DNA of 64,000 bases from Puccinellia tenuiflora (lineage: Eukaryota > Streptophyta > Magnoliopsida > Poales > Poaceae): contig QRDG01000851.1 in the NCBI GenBank assembly GCA_012064385.1, positions 186,001 through 250,000 of the forward strand. The letters are read 5' to 3'. Positions 44,391 to 54,673 of the stretch are shown here, in pieces; within the stretch, counting starts at the first letter, position 1, and the number at the start of each line of letters is the position of its first letter. The notes under the pieces were generated by a model, which saw nothing but the letters and a program-made list of their open reading frames with translations, was not told where the DNA came from and searched no databases. Made by a program: the position numbers and the translations under genes.

Positions 44391-45356
44391 AGGTTATCTC
44401 TTTATAAGGCTTCACGGTCTAGAGAGTAAAGATGTTGTCTAGTGGTTTAGTGCACAATGCCTCTTTGTTAATATTCGATGGCACAAATTATGATGATTAG
44501 AGAAATCACATGCTAAATTCTTTTAGTGCCATTAATCCAAATATAGAGCGAATTTTAGATATGGGTTTTTCTCCTCCAAAGGATCCGAAAAGATTATCTT
44601 TAGAGGATGAGCAAAATTCTTATCTAGATGCTCAAGCTTCTAAGGCAATTTTCATGGCTTTGAGAAATGCAGTTGCTTTGTCGATCTCTCTTTATCGGAA
44701 TGCTCATGAGCTATGGACAAAGCTTCAAGACAAATATGGTGTGTCCATTGATTGTGGAAATGATTGTTCTCCCTCCACCTCTGGGCGTGATGAGTTCTCA
44801 ACTTCTTCTACTTCACCTACATATGGCAAGCCACAAAATAATGCACTACCAGGAAAAGCATTATAGGGAGGTTGCCTATCTGTGGCGCACCCTTAATTTA
44901 TGCGCCACAAAAAATTATTCGGTGGCGCATGACTGTCGATGCGCCACTGAAATTTGAACATTCTATGGCGCATCCTTAGCCCATGCGCCCCCCCCCCCCC
45001 CCGTGGATCGCCTTTTCAGTTTGCACCTAGTGAAAGAAAATGATAAAAAATTCAAAAAATAAAATCCTTTCAGATATAGGGAAGGTTTAGGGTCTATTTG
45101 TTAGGAAAAATTTGAAATACACATTTTGACTTTTTTTCCAAAAGTAGGTGAAAAAATATTAAAACAGGCATAACTTTTGCATACGACGTAGAAAAAATGC
45201 GAATAATACCTTAAAAAAAACTAGAGAAAATTTCGGATTCGATGGCACCCGAGTTTACCCGGTCAGCAATTCACAGAATTCTCAATTCCAAACCAAAAAA
45301 AGTTATGGCCAACAGAAGAATTTTCCCAGCAAAATAAAAAAATCAAAAAAAGGGAA

Positions 45357-45480
45357 AAAAAATTCTGTGGCGCACCATGCCAAGGATGCGCCACAGAATT
45401 ATTGGGCGGGATTCGAAATTTTGAATCCCGCCCAATAATTCTATAGCGCATCCTTGGCATTGGTGCGCCACAGAATTTTT
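45357..45480. repeat. Near-perfect hairpin inside the second CACTA element
   Basis: Arms of about 58 bp (45357-45414 and 45423-45480) around an 8-bp centre, differing by one indel and two transitions. Each arm contains a CGCACC...GGTGCG-type motif and GGGCGGGATTC. A second, smaller palindrome with the same GGGCGGGATTC follows at 45480-45509. Confidence 0.85.
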
Positions 45481-45499
45481 GGGCGGGATTCAAAATTTC

Positions 45500-45990
45500 G
45501 AATCCCGCCAGCCCCCTTCTCCCTCTCTTTTCCCTTTTCTCCTTCTCTCCTCCACTTTTCCCTCCACTTCTCCCTCCACTTCTCCTCTTCCTTTCTCCTT
45601 TCTCTCCCCTTCTCCTCCCTCCTCCATCTCTTCTCCTCTCCTCCACATCTTCTCTACTCCTCCCCACCTCCACCTCCACCTCCACCTCCGGCGACCTCCT
45701 CCACAACTCCGGCGACCTCCACAACTCCGGCGACCACCTCCACAACCCCGGCGACCTCAACCTCCGGTGACCTCCTCCTCCACCCCGGCGACCTCCACCT
45801 CCGGCGACCTCCTCCACCTCCGGCGACCTCCTCCACCACCGGCGACCTCCTCCTCCACTCCGGCAACCTCCTCATCCTCCGGCGACCTCCTCCTCCACCT
45901 CCGGCGAACTCCGGCGAACTCCAGCAACCACCATCCTCCACCAACCTCCGGCGACTCCCTCCTCCCCACCATCTACGACCTCCAAAAAAA
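45500..45990. repeat. Pyrimidine-rich low-complexity tract (CTCC/CGGCGACCTCC)
   Basis: A microsatellite-like CTCC-rich stretch merges into a degenerate minisatellite with CTCCGGCGACCTCC units (45670-45960). Long proline- or glycine-rich frames on both strands are products of the composition, not genes. Confidence 0.8.
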
Positions 45991-48337
45991 CGAAACGAAA
46001 CGAAATTCCGGCGACCAGATCTAGATCTGGCCAGATCCAGATCTAGATCTGGCCGCCTTTTTTTTTGAAATTCAAAAAAATTCTGTGGCGCACGGTGGGT
46101 GGGTGCGCCATAGAAATATTTCTGTGGCGCACGATGGGTGGGTGCGCCAAAGAAATATTTCTGTGGCGCACGGTGGGTGGGTGCGCCACAGAAATGTGAA
46201 TTCTGTGGCGCACCTGGCCTGGTGCGCCACATAAATGTGAGAATTCTGTGGCGCACCAAGCCAGGTGCGCCACAAAAAATATTTTTGTGGCGAGAATTCT
46301 ATGGCGCACCCAGCAAACCTGGGGGTGCGCCACAGAATTGCAATTTGGTGCGCCACTGATAGCCCTTTCTGTGGTAGTGATGCAATGGTGAGTAGGGATA
46401 AACTTTGCAATGATGATAGTGAGCTTCTTATAGATGATATTTCATCTCTATCTTATTGCAATGATTTATCTTTGGACTTAACACATCTAGCACTATAAAT
46501 GTTTCACATGCTTGTGTTGATAGTCCTTGCATATCTTCTAAAAATCACCTATATAAATCTCATGATGATATGCTTGCTTTATCTTGTTGCCATGATAAAA
46601 ATGCTTCTATTTCCTCTAGTACTTGTTTGCTAACAATGTAGAGGAAACCGATCACCTCATGGAACAAGATAAGGAATCTCATAGAGCCTCAAGTAATTCT
46701 TCATCATCGCCCTCTACTCACTTTTCCTATGGCTAAGGCTTCAAAGGTATCTCCAACTTTGAACCCCAATATCTCTAATGATGATGAAGATAGTGAAGAT
46801 GAGAATAATAGTTTGACTCCCTTATGAATAAGAGTGAAATTGCTCAACGTGCTCGTCATAATAATAAAAATGCTCATGATAGTTTCATAGAATTTATAAC
46901 TACATTTGTTGGGTACAAGCCAGAATTAGATGATTTGGAAGCACGCGAAGATGAAAGTCTTAGCCGTGAACGTGAGTATGCGAACAAGATTGCGGATCTT
47001 GAGGAAGCTCTTGAAGAAGAACAAACGACCAAGAAATCTCTTGAGGAGACATTTACTCTAGAGTTATCTAAAGTAAATGAAACCCATGATAGAGCTCTCA
47101 AGGTGGCTAATGATTTAAAAAAAATGATAAGCTTGTTGTTGAAATTGTTAGACTCCTTGAGGCTAATGAGAAATTTGAAAAGGATGTCCAAGTCCTTGGA
47201 AGGTTCTCTTGCACATCTCACTAAGTCCCATGATCAACTCCAAGCTCTATTGCTAAAAGAGCTTCCTACTTGTTCTCCCATTGCTATTAATGTTGATGCT
47301 TGTGCTACTAACTCTATTTCTTGTGAAGCATCCATTTTAAAGGAGAATGTTGAGCTAAGGGATCAACTTAAATTGCTAACTAGCAATTATGAGATATTGG
47401 AAGAAAGCCATGAGAAGCTCTCGAGCTTTCATGAGGACCTTCTAGTATCTCATGTAAGCTAAAGTTAGCTCATGAGGCTATCACTACCAAGGTAATATCT
47501 AGTGAGCCTCATGTGGACAATGGCACAACTTCTACTAAAAATGCTATAATGCCATGTGCTAGTCCTTGTAATTCTTTATCTCACACTAGTGGTAAATCAT
47601 ATGTTGAATTACATTTCATGCCTAGTTGCTCTAACAATGAAGCCTCAACTTCCACTAGTACTTGTGTAGCTACTAACCTTGTAGGGAAGACTAAAGAGCA
47701 CAAGGCACAAGCCACTTCTTTGAAGAAAGATGTGGAGAAGCGTCATAAAGGGAAGGCCACACTTGACAACATTGTTGAGTATGCAAAAATCCCCCAATGA
47801 CAAGAGTGGAATTGGATTCAACTCCAATATCAAGAACAAGTCCAAGAGTAGCAATAAGAAGGGCCAAGAACAAGTCAATCATTCGGCCAAGATTGTTTGC
47901 TTCAAGTGAAAGTTGAAGGGCACCATGTTAGGGATTTCCCAATGAAGAAGAAGTCTCTTAGTGAGAAGCAACTAGGGAAGCGGCCTATTGCTCAATCTCA
48001 TGCTCAACCTCGTGTTGAACAAGGGCCACCTCCTAAGAAGATTCAAGTCATTTCTCCTCAAGTTGAGGAGCCTATTAAGAAGAAAGAAAAGAGTCGATGT
48101 TGCTACTTATGCCGTGAGAAGGGTCACTTGGCTTCTACATGCACTAATGGTACTCTATCCAACCCCATAATAATTGATGATGTTTATTCTCTTAGAAAGG
48201 ATAGGGTTGGAAATGTATTTGCCAAATATGTGGGGACTCAAAGAGGTGTCAAGAAAAGCACCATTTGGGTTCCCAAGCCTATTGTGACTAACCTCTTAGG
48301 ACCCAACTTGGTTGGGGACCAACAAGCTCAAACTTGA

Positions 48338-51300
48338 TCAATAGGTTGTGATGGAGGGCATTGGCGACTTGGCTATCATTTTAAGAATTAAGGGATCTTC
48401 ATGGTTATATTTAATCAAGCCAAGCAAATTGGAGTATCACATATCTATCTCATATCCAATGCTCCTTCTTGCGGTAACTTGTATTTAAATTATATATACA
48501 TTGAAAGTTGCTTGCTCCTTTGCATGTGTTAGTTTTGTTCCTAGCATGTGCTTGTATATGTTGTGCTTATTACTTACCTTAGCAATCAAGTTTGTGTATG
48601 TTAATGTGCGCTCCATATATGTGTAAACTTTGTGTTGAGTCTTTATTGGATCTTGTGTTGATTTCAATTGGCTCATTTGAGATATTAATGGACTATCCCA
48701 TTTTGGGGGAGTGATATGTTTTGTGCACTTCACTAACCTAAAAATAGTGTGTACATGAGGCACACCACCTAGTATTGATATTTCAATATTATCTAGTTAC
48801 TATGTGGTATGTCATATTCATGAGAAATTCAAATTCTACAATGTCCATTAACTTCTCTAGTTCGTTTTGTTTGCCTCTTGCTTAGATAAAATGAATTATC
48901 ACATTATGGGGGAGTAATAAGCTATGTGCATATTACAATCCCACAAAATGTGAACATTTGAGGTTTGCCACTTAGATTTGATATTGTAAATTATCTTATT
49001 TCTATGTGGCATGTTTGCTCAAACAGGTTCCAATTTTCCTTTTTGGTTACCCTTTGGCTCTTGTTTGTGTGAGTTTGCTTGATATGGTTTCTCTCTAATA
49101 TGCATTCCTATATATTATTTGAGAAACCATTTGTTCCATATTATTCTAACCATGGCCTTGCCGGTTGGTTTGAATAGATGGAACTACCAACAAACCTTAT
49201 TAAAATATGGTGTTTTATTTCTTATCTCTTGCCATATGTTTTATCTTGTGAGGATATTAGTTGATACCTCTATCATCGGGAAAATAATTCCAGATGGTCA
49301 TTGTTCTTGGACAACCCATATTTATGTTTGTGACAGAATATTTTTGATTATCCTTACATTGGCATTGGCTTTTATTTGCCCCATCTCTTTCCAAAATATT
49401 TATTTTGACTCTCATTGCCTTCCTTGCCTCTTGCATGGATCCTAATTTTCAATTGTTAGTGTTTAGTGTTGTAAATAAAATATGAAGAGTAATGATCCCT
49501 TGTGCGTGCATTTTGTATTCAAATGCAAATATCAAAAATAATGGATGAATCTTGGGGGAGCATTCCTTTTATTTAGAACACTATCCTATCTATCAATATT
49601 TTATCCTTTCAATTGGCATTTGATTTCTATCATATGTGTTTATGGAAGACAAATCTTTTTCTCTTGATGCTTTGTGCCATCATGAAAAGTGTAGAGGGTG
49701 TTTGGTTTATTTGGTGTAACCTTGCTCTCTCTTGGGAGTCTTGCTTTCTCATTTCTTGTTTTATGTTTATCCTATAGAATGAGAAAATCCTTTGATCATG
49801 TCTCTTTCTTTTATCTTATATGCTCATTGGCGTTGCCTAGGTACCTTCAATTTGTATTAATTAGAATTTAATATCTCCTCCATAGATATTTGTTTCAATT
49901 GATACTTATTGTGGAATTTTGATACCTTATTGCTTTATTTTACTTTACTTGATTCCGGTCAAGTATTATCCTCCTCTTGGTATCTTTTCTCCTAGTTGGT
50001 ATCTTATTTTCAATTGGTGTCGTATCTCTCATGTGTTGTTTGATTTGATTCCTATTGATATAACACTTCATGTGTTGATGTGTTTTGGAATCAATTATAT
50101 GTTGATTTAATTTTTTCTCAATCATGTGTTGATTTGGATTTTGATATAATTTGGACAACTTTTTGTGTCACACTTTGGTGTGCTCTCTTCTGGGTTTACT
50201 TGGTTTTTTTGTCCAAATTGTATCTCATTTGGTTCTTGCAAGTCTATGCATGCATTTTTACTTGTATATTTATTTTATGGCATGCTAGTATTTCTTGATC
50301 CAATATATAGGGGATACTCCACCAAATCCTAAATCGGCTAAGATGTGCATGAAATTCAATTTCATATCTATATGCACATATTTATGTGGAGTGTTTCCTA
50401 TATATTGTAGTTTATCTAACTACTATGGAACCCAATGAGTTTGGGAACCATTTTGTACTTGAATTGTGTTTTAGGTACAATTGAGAAGCGTTGGATGCTT
50501 GCCTCATTCATAAGGAAGGTGGTCTCACCATGTGATTTTAGGAGTCAAGCTATGATGACTAACAAAGGATCATCCTCGTCATCACCAATGCATCTCGGTA
50601 ACAAGTATCTACCTCATGCATACCTTTCTATCTTTCAACCTTGTGTAGGTTGTTTCTTAGCATGAAAGCTCCTATTTTGCAATTGTTGTGGTTTTGACTT
50701 GTTTCCTTCACTTGGTATATCTTTGTGATATTTGTGATGAAATTGCAAAAACCTTTTCTTCAATTGGTATTATTTGTTTATGATACTTGTTGCCTATCTG
50801 AAAGCATCTTCACTATCTCTTGTTCCCTTAGTGATATGTGTGATGTCTTTGATATTTTCGAAGTTCATTTATATACAATGAGATAAATTTGAGCTATGTG
50901 CTATGCTTTTAAGCAATAATCTCTTTTGTATATTCATGACTTCCCTTTTGGATACCATGGTTTCCACTTTATCAACCATCTCATATGTGCAAGTTTCTTT
51001 GTGGATGTATATCATCAATGATTTGTCTACTTAGAAACCTATACATATGAGAGAGGTCACCTTTTTAGTTGGTATCCTAATTCTTTTGAGCTACATTGCT
51101 TTTATCTATAATTCTTTGGTGGCTCCAAAATTGTCTCATGAGTGCTTGTCTCATTTTTATTGGTATCTTTGCACACTCATGTATTTGTTGAGGATCTTTT
51201 TACTTCATGCTTACCATGGTGAGCATGTTGAATTTTTATCGGCTAAATGCTCTCACTAGCTTTTGACATTTTCAATCGGTTTTAGTTTCCAATTGGTATC

Positions 51301-51537
51301 CCTAAGCTTGTGAACATACCTTTTTAAAGATCTTCCTTTTATCTCGGTTGGGCCTATCTTATGTTGAATCTTTGAAAATTGGTATCTCCTTATGGCTCAA
51401 CCATATCTTTGGTGCAAGTACTATGATTTGCTTTATGCACTCTTGCACTTGTTGCATGTTCTATATGATTCTGGGGGAGCGAGGATTCCATATTTGTGCA
51501 CTCCACAATAGTGCATGAACATTGGGGAGCTTCTCCA
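48338..51537 (+). other. Non-coding internal region of the SIRE-like element with repeated primer-site-like and polypurine motifs
   Basis: 3.2 kb where pol and env-like genes would be expected; no such domain in any frame. GGGGGAG tracts occur at 48705, 48908, 49554 and 51473. TTGGTATC, or CAATTGGTAT, recurs about ten times (for example 49976, 49996, 50764, 51074, 51160, 51294 and 51381). Two ~206-bp related units start at the first two purine tracts. Confidence 0.7.
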
Positions 51538-53396
51538 TTTGCATCCTTGCATTCTTGCAATCATCTTTATTGGTTCTTATTTGGCTCTTATCGTGGTGTG
51601 GTCTTGGTGCTTGTCGTGCTTGTCATGACAAGACCAAGTTCACCGAAAATGGATTTCGTTGCATCGTCTATTGCATTTTCGGTGGTGGAGATTTTGCCGA
51701 TTCACTAGTGAGGAAAGGTTCACACCTTCATACCCATACCAAAATCTCCATTTCCGATTCTTATTTGGCTTTTATCTAGATGTGGTTTTAGAGCTTGTCT
51801 TGATCTTCAATACAAGCTCAAGATCATCAAAACCGGATTTCGTATGAAAGACTTATTGCGTTTTTGATTTTGGGGGTTTACCGGTTATTCATTTAGAGAG
51901 AGATCTAAAATTTCCCCATTTGGTTTTACTCTCCCATGTTGGACAATGATGTTTCTATGCATAATCTTGTAGTGCTCGTTGTGGTGATTCCAACGAGCCC
52001 AAGATCATCGAAAACGGAGTCCGGATGCAAAAGATATCGCGTTTCTCGTGTGTGCTGTTTTACACTCTGTATCTCATCCGGAATTTTCCGAGTCATTCCG
52101 GACAGCTCGGAATTTTCCGGATCTATTCCGGACGGATTCCGAGGTAAACCAGTTTTGCTCTTTGTTAGTGTTTCGGAATATTCTGGACCATTCCGGACCA
52201 ATTCCGGACGACCACGAAAACTGCATAACGGTCAGATCTGGTTGACCTATAAAAAGGGGGCTTCTTCCCCAAAGGTTCCCTAACCTTTTGAGTTCACTCA
52301 CTCTCTCTCTCTCCTCCTTTGTTGCAAACTTGTGAGCTTGATTCCTCTCAATCCCTACAATGATTCTTGCCCAAATTTAGGGATTCAAGAGAGGAGATCT
52401 AGATCTATCATTCCACCAATCCATTCCTCCTCTAAGTGAGGGGAACCTAGTAGATCAAGATTTTGGAGTTCTTGGTGTTTCTCCTCTTGTTCTTCCTCTT
52501 AAATCCCTCCATAGCTTTAGTTGCTTTGGTTGGATTTTGGAGAGAAGGATTTAACCACTTAGTGTGTTTTTGCCATTGCATTGGTTGCATCGGTTTGAAT
52601 TCTCCACGGTGATTCGTGGAAAGTGAAGTTGAGAAGCTTGTTACTCTTGGGTGCTTGGGTGCCCTAGAGCTTGTTCCTCTAGGGCACGTTGGTACCCTAG
52701 ACGGTTGTTGATTTCTCGGAGTCTTGGTGGCTCACGGGATTTGTTGGGAGCCTCCAATTAGGTTGTGGAGTGTGGCTCAACCTTGTTCGTCTCGGAGCTT
52801 TGGTAGCTACGAAGACATTGCCGGGAGCCACCAATTGAGTTGTGGTGTGTGCCCCGGCCTTGGAGCATCGAGTCTTGGCGGCTCGGTGCATTTGGTGAGG
52901 ACCCTCCAACTTGTGGAGTGAGTTTGATCCTTGTAAAGGTTCTAGTTGTCAACCTCAATGACAACATAGTGACAAGTGCCTCGCCACATCGGTGGTAAGA
53001 CACAACGGAGATACGGTGTGCCATATCAAGGCTACTCGGTGTTTCACTTTGGTGAACACCGCGCCGCTCCAACGGAGACTAGCTTCCATTGGGAAGTGAA
53101 CTTCGGGATAAATCATCGTCTCCAAGTGCCTCGGTATTTCTATACCCGAGCTTCTTACTTATGGTACTTACTTTGTGATAGCCATCTAGCTTGAAGTTAT
53201 ATATCTTGCTATCACCTAGTCGATTATATTGCTTAGCATAAGTTGTTGGTGCACATAGGTAAACCTAGCTAGTTTAGGTTTTGGCTTGATAAATTAAACG
53301 TTAGTTTTATTCCGCATTTATTCAAGCCTTAACCATAATAATTTTAAATCGCCTATTCACCCCCCCCCCCTTCTAGGCGACATCTGTATCCTTTCA
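51538..53396 (+). repeat. LTR copy 2 of the SIRE-like element, 5'-truncated
   Basis: 1,859 bp corresponding to 42526-44376 of copy 1. The first ~630 bp, including the 69-bp repeats and the TGAAAG start, are missing. Ends CCTTTCA and is followed by a primer site at 53399-53410. Confidence 0.9.
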
Positions 53397-53440
53397 ATTG
53401 GTATCAGAGCGGGTTCTCTCTTTATAAGGCTTCACATGGT

Positions 53441-54530
53441 GTGTCCATTGATTGTGGAAATGATTGTTCTCCCTCCACCTCTGGGCGTGATGAGTTCTCA
53501 ACTTCCTCTACTTCACCTACATGTGGCAAGCCACAAAATAATGCAATGGTGAGTAGGGATAAACTTTGCAATGATGATAGTGAGCTTCTTATAGATGATA
53601 TTTCATCTCTATCTTATTGCAATGATTTATCTTTGGACTTAAACACATCTAGCACTGTAAATGTTTCACATGCTTGTGTTGATAGTCCTTGCATATCTTC
53701 TAAAAATCACCTATATAAATCTCATGATGATATGCTTGCTTTATCTTGTTGCCATGATAAAAATGCTTCTATTTCCTCTAGTACTTGTTTGGCTAACAAT
53801 GTAGAGGAAACCGATCACCTCATGGAACAAGATAAGGAATCTCATAGAGCCTCAAGTAATTTTTCATCATCGCCCTCTACTCACTTTTGCCTTATGGTTA
53901 AGGCTTCAAAGGTATCTCCAACTTTGAATCCCAATATCTCTAATGATGATGAAGATAGTGAAGATGAGGATAATAGTTTTGACTCCCTTATGAATAAGAG
54001 TGAAATTGTTCAACGTGCTCTTCATAATAATAAAAATGCTCATGATAGTTTCATAGAATTCATAACTACCTTTGTTGGGTACAAGCAAGAATTAGATGAT
54101 TTGGAAGCACGCGAAGATGAAAGTCTTAGCCGTGAACGTGAGTATGCGAACAAGATTGCGGATCTTGAGGAAGCTCTTGAAGAAGAACAAACCACCAAGA
54201 AATCTCTTGAGGATACATTTACTCTAGAGTTATCTAAAGTAAATGAAACCCATGATAGAGCTCTCAAGGTGGCTAATGATTTTAAAATAAAAAATGATAA
54301 GCTTGTTGTTTAAATTGTTAGACTCCTTGAGGCTAATGAGAAATTTGAAAAGGATGTCAAGTCCTTGGAAGGTTCTCTTGCACATCTCACTAAGTCCCAT
54401 GATCAACTCCAAGATCAATTGCTAAAAGAGCTTCCTACTTGTTCTCCCATTGCTATTAATGTTGATGCTTGTGCTACTAACTCTATTTCTTGTGAAGCAT
54501 CCATTTTAAAGGAGAATGTTGAGCTAAGGG
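53441..54530 (+). pseudogene. gag of SIRE-like copy 2 (5' deletion, stop, 3' truncation)
   Basis: Same gag as copy 1, but about 330 bp covering the gag start are deleted, so it has no proper ATG; the open frame runs from 53441 to a TAA at 54311-54313. It has no CACTA insert: the sequence passes straight through the ATG at 53541 that is duplicated in copy 1. In the overlap with 46383-46830 its frame is intact where copy 1 is broken. It is cut after GAGCTAAGGG at 54530, where the last LTR fragment is joined with at most one base of shared sequence. Confidence 0.85.
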
Positions 54531-54673
54531 CACATAGGTAAACCTAGCTTGTTTAGGTTTTGGCTTGATAAATTAAACGTCAGTTTTATTCCGCATTTAT
54601 TCAATCCTTAACCGTAATAATTTTAAATCGCCTATTCACCCTCCCCCCTCTAGGCGACATCCGTGTCCTTTCA
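54531..54673 (+). repeat. LTR copy 3, terminal 143 bp only
   Basis: Matches the last part of the SIRE-like LTR (CACATAGGTAAACC to GTCCTTTCA). The next bases, ACGCGTCCGGGCC, belong to the coding sequence of the gene to the right. Confidence 0.9.

Larger units (their letters stand above)
44844..46379. mobile_element. Second non-autonomous CACTA transposon, in the SIRE-like gag
   Basis: 1,536 bp with ends CACTACCAGGAAAAGC and (inverted) CACTACCACAGAAAGGGC, and the 3-bp duplication ATG (44841-44843 and 46380-46382). The empty site is preserved in the second internal copy at 53541-53543, which proves the borders. Subterminal TGTGGCGCACC / GGTGCGCCACAG pairs fill both ends (44880-44980, 45362-45480, 46080-46360). 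No transposase frame. It shares a core with the first CACTA element in opposite orientation. Confidence 0.95.
44432..48337 (+). pseudogene. gag of SIRE-like copy 1 (nonsense, frameshifts, CACTA insertion)
   Basis: Starts at the ATG at 44432. The early part (SSGLVHNASLLIFDGTNY) is the usual copia gag start, then an in-frame TAG at 44498-44500 (probably a former Trp). 44510-44843 is open up to the CACTA element (44844-46379). Gag resumes at 46383 but carries several one-base differences from copy 2, near 46484, 46629, 46725 and 46811, that break the frame. 46824-47462 is a Glu/Leu-rich coiled-coil segment. The last open part (47897-48337) has a zinc knuckle CYLC...H...C (CX2CX4HX4C, about 48101-48142) and a conserved tail with KSTIWVPK. 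No protease or later domains follow. Confidence 0.85.
41898..54673 (+). mobile_element. SIRE/Maximus-like copia composite: LTR-internal-LTR-internal-LTR, gag only
   Basis: Three LTR copies (41898-44376 full, 51538-53396 lacking its first ~630 bp, 54531-54673 only the last 143 bp) alternate with two internal copies, both gag-derived and without pol. The LTR ends GTCCTTTCA, two bases before TGGTATCAGAGC. That primer-site context, the Opie/Ji/Maximus-style gag with its zinc knuckle, and repeated GGGGGAG tracts place it in the SIRE lineage. The arrangement fits unequal LTR-LTR recombination between two copies followed by deletions. Left flank GGTAA, right flank ACGCG: no target duplication. The left flank is an Athila fossil and the right flank is the coding sequence of another gene, so the outer ends do not belong to one insertion. 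Confidence 0.85.

Noticed and set aside
45454..46259. Proline- or glycine-rich frames up to 204 residues
   Set aside because: Produced by CTCC/CGGCGACCTCC low complexity within a CACTA element.
46824..47462. Coiled-coil frame as a host gene
   Set aside because: It lies between the gag start and the gag zinc knuckle and is repeated in the second internal copy, so it is retroelement gag.
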